From: SZUA-448 sp045627185
GTDB taxonomy: Bacteria; Bacillota; Clostridia; Lachnospirales; Lachnospiraceae
Assembly: GCA_045627185.1 (NCBI GenBank)
Contig: JAZQNE010000076.1
Span: 1-24,865 of the forward strand
Length of the DNA: 24,865 bases
Reading direction: 5' to 3'
How positions within the stretch are numbered: the first letter of the stretch is position 1; each line of letters starts with the position of its first letter. Shown here one piece after another: positions 24,119 to 24,865 of the stretch. The position numbers and the translations under genes were made by a program. The notes beneath the pieces were generated by a model, which saw only the letters and a list, made by a program, of their open reading frames with translations, did not search any database and was not told where the DNA came from.

Positions 24119-24757
24119 ATTACGCTTAAGAAACGATTTAACTTCATCCATATTACTGTTTGAAAGAATCGGTATTAGTTCGTTAACCTCCTCAATATCC
24201 TTGTCCCACCATTTGAACGCTTCAAGAAGTTCTATCATTTCATCATCAAATCTCTTCTTTACAACTCTGGCAGAATTTCCGACTGCAATTGAATAAGCCG
24301 GGATATTACTTGCAACCACTGCATTTGCTCCGATTATTGCACCATCTCCAATATGGACTCCAGGCATAATGGTAACATTCTGACCTATCCATACATCGTT
24401 TCCTATTACTGTATCACCTTTATCCGGAAGCTCACTTTCATGCGGTGCAATTGCGCTTCCCCATCCGTTTCCCATAATGTAAAACGGATATGTCGTTACA
24501 CAGTTCATCCGGTGATTGGCTGCGCCCATGACAAATTCTATGCCGGTAGCGATATCACAGAATTTGCCGATAATAAGTTTATCCTTGCTGAAGGAATAGA
24601 AATTGGTTACATGGTCCTCAAAATTATCGGTTCCGGTTGTATCAAAATAGTAAGTGTAATCTCCGACAATTATATTAGGATTCTTAATCGTATTCTTTAT
24701 ATAAACCAATCCCGGAATGTCAGGATTCGGTCTTGATTTATTTGGATCAGGTCCCAT
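24083..24757 (-). CDS. Vat/CatB-like xenobiotic acetyltransferase
   Basis: This 224-residue cytoplasmic enzyme is a left-handed beta-helix (hexapeptide) acetyltransferase. It should form a trimer and transfer acetyl from acetyl-CoA to a hydroxyl, as in streptogramin A (Vat) or chloramphenicol (CatB) inactivation. IKNPNIIVGDYTYY, LIIGKFCDIATGIEFVMGAANH (catalytic-type His82) and GNDVWIGQNVTIMPGVHIGDGAIIGANAVV are typical, as is the ARVVKKRF cap. Actual resistance cannot be inferred, since many homologues are uncharacterised. The last about ten residues (KMDRTPLLLS) are encoded by sequence that in another frame belongs to a phosphatase remnant, so the C-terminus is probably replaced. AAAGGATG lies before ATG 24757. 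The gene begins three bases after the stop of the partial gene upstream. Confidence 0.9.
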   Translation of the reverse strand: MGPDPNKSRPNPDIPGLVYIKNTIKNPNIIVGDYTYYFDTTGTDNFEDHVTNFYSFSKDKLIIGKFCDIATGIEFVMGAANHRMNCVTTYPFYIMGNGWGSAIAPHESELPDKGDTVIGNDVWIGQNVTIMPGVHIGDGAIIGANAVVASNIPAYSIAVGNSARVVKKRFDDEMIELLEAFKWWDKDIEEVNELIPILSNSNMDEVKSFLKRNLKMDRTPLLLS

Positions 24758-24760
24758 TGG

Positions 24761-24865
24761 TCAAACATCCTTTCTTAATTTCTTTTTCTTCGGAGCAGGA
24801 AGCTCCTTATACATAGCCTGCAGCAGCTCTTGCAGAAATTCTCTGTTATCTACATCTTCTACAAG
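24761..24865 (-). CDS. C-terminal end of an unidentified gene (cut by the window edge)
   Basis: Thirty-four codons are open from the window edge to TGA at 24761. The tail reads VDNREFLQELLQAMYKE then a basic PAPKKKKLRKDV. I do not recognise the family. It ends three bases before the acetyltransferase ATG, so the two are probably cotranscribed and translationally coupled. Confidence 0.5.
   Translation of the reverse strand, partial: LVEDVDNREFLQELLQAMYKELPAPKKKKLRKDV

Overview
The window looks like chromosomal DNA from a low-to-mid GC Gram-positive anaerobe, most likely a Lachnospiraceae member (Butyrivibrio-like). This is an inference from the protein families together: two CotH-type surface proteins, a clostripain protease, several diguanylate cyclases, a DUF6935-like protein and a reverse transcriptase of a type I associate with clostridia. 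It also fits the strong GGAGG-type ribosome binding sites. I saw no rRNA, tRNA, CRISPR array, insertion sequence or phage gene.

Layout. 131-4689 (minus) holds a membrane diguanylate cyclase, a small family protein of unknown function, and a proC-diguanylate cyclase operon. 4810-8149 (minus) is a CotH-family membrane protein coupled to a MATE exporter, with a leader of two hairpins sharing a GUGGAA loop. 8378-14649 (plus) holds a DUF6935-like protein, then a cluster of secreted clostripain protease, metalloprotease-like lipoprotein and AraC regulator behind tandem promoters. 14727-17660 (minus) is a large lamin-tail/CotH lipoprotein. 18039-18722 (plus) is a compact GGDEF protein whose C-terminus reads as a ribbon-helix-helix DNA-binding domain, behind a repeat-rich promoter region. 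18819-20906 (minus) holds a reverse transcriptase, a strongly structured non-coding segment just upstream of it, and a glycine-zipper protein behind a promoter and a short terminator-like leader. 21042-23675 (minus) encodes a D-aminoacylase-type amidohydrolase and an alpha/beta hydrolase; six 19-bp tandem repeats lie just upstream of the hydrolase. 23916-24865 (minus) holds a Vat/CatB-like acetyltransferase whose end runs into the remnant of a histidine phosphatase gene, plus the last codons of an upstream gene.

The best candidate for an undescribed system is 18819-21032. A reverse transcriptase with a YSDD active site lacks the retron hallmarks, yet is preceded by a ~136-nt segment closed by a perfect 15-bp inverted repeat and containing several further helices. 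Upstream in the same orientation is a protein with an N-terminal GxxxG zipper. This resembles the layout of retron and DRT-type RT/ncRNA systems, but I cannot assign it to a known class. The second candidate is the GGDEF-RHH fusion with putative operators on both sides of its promoter, suggesting a c-di-GMP-linked transcription factor.
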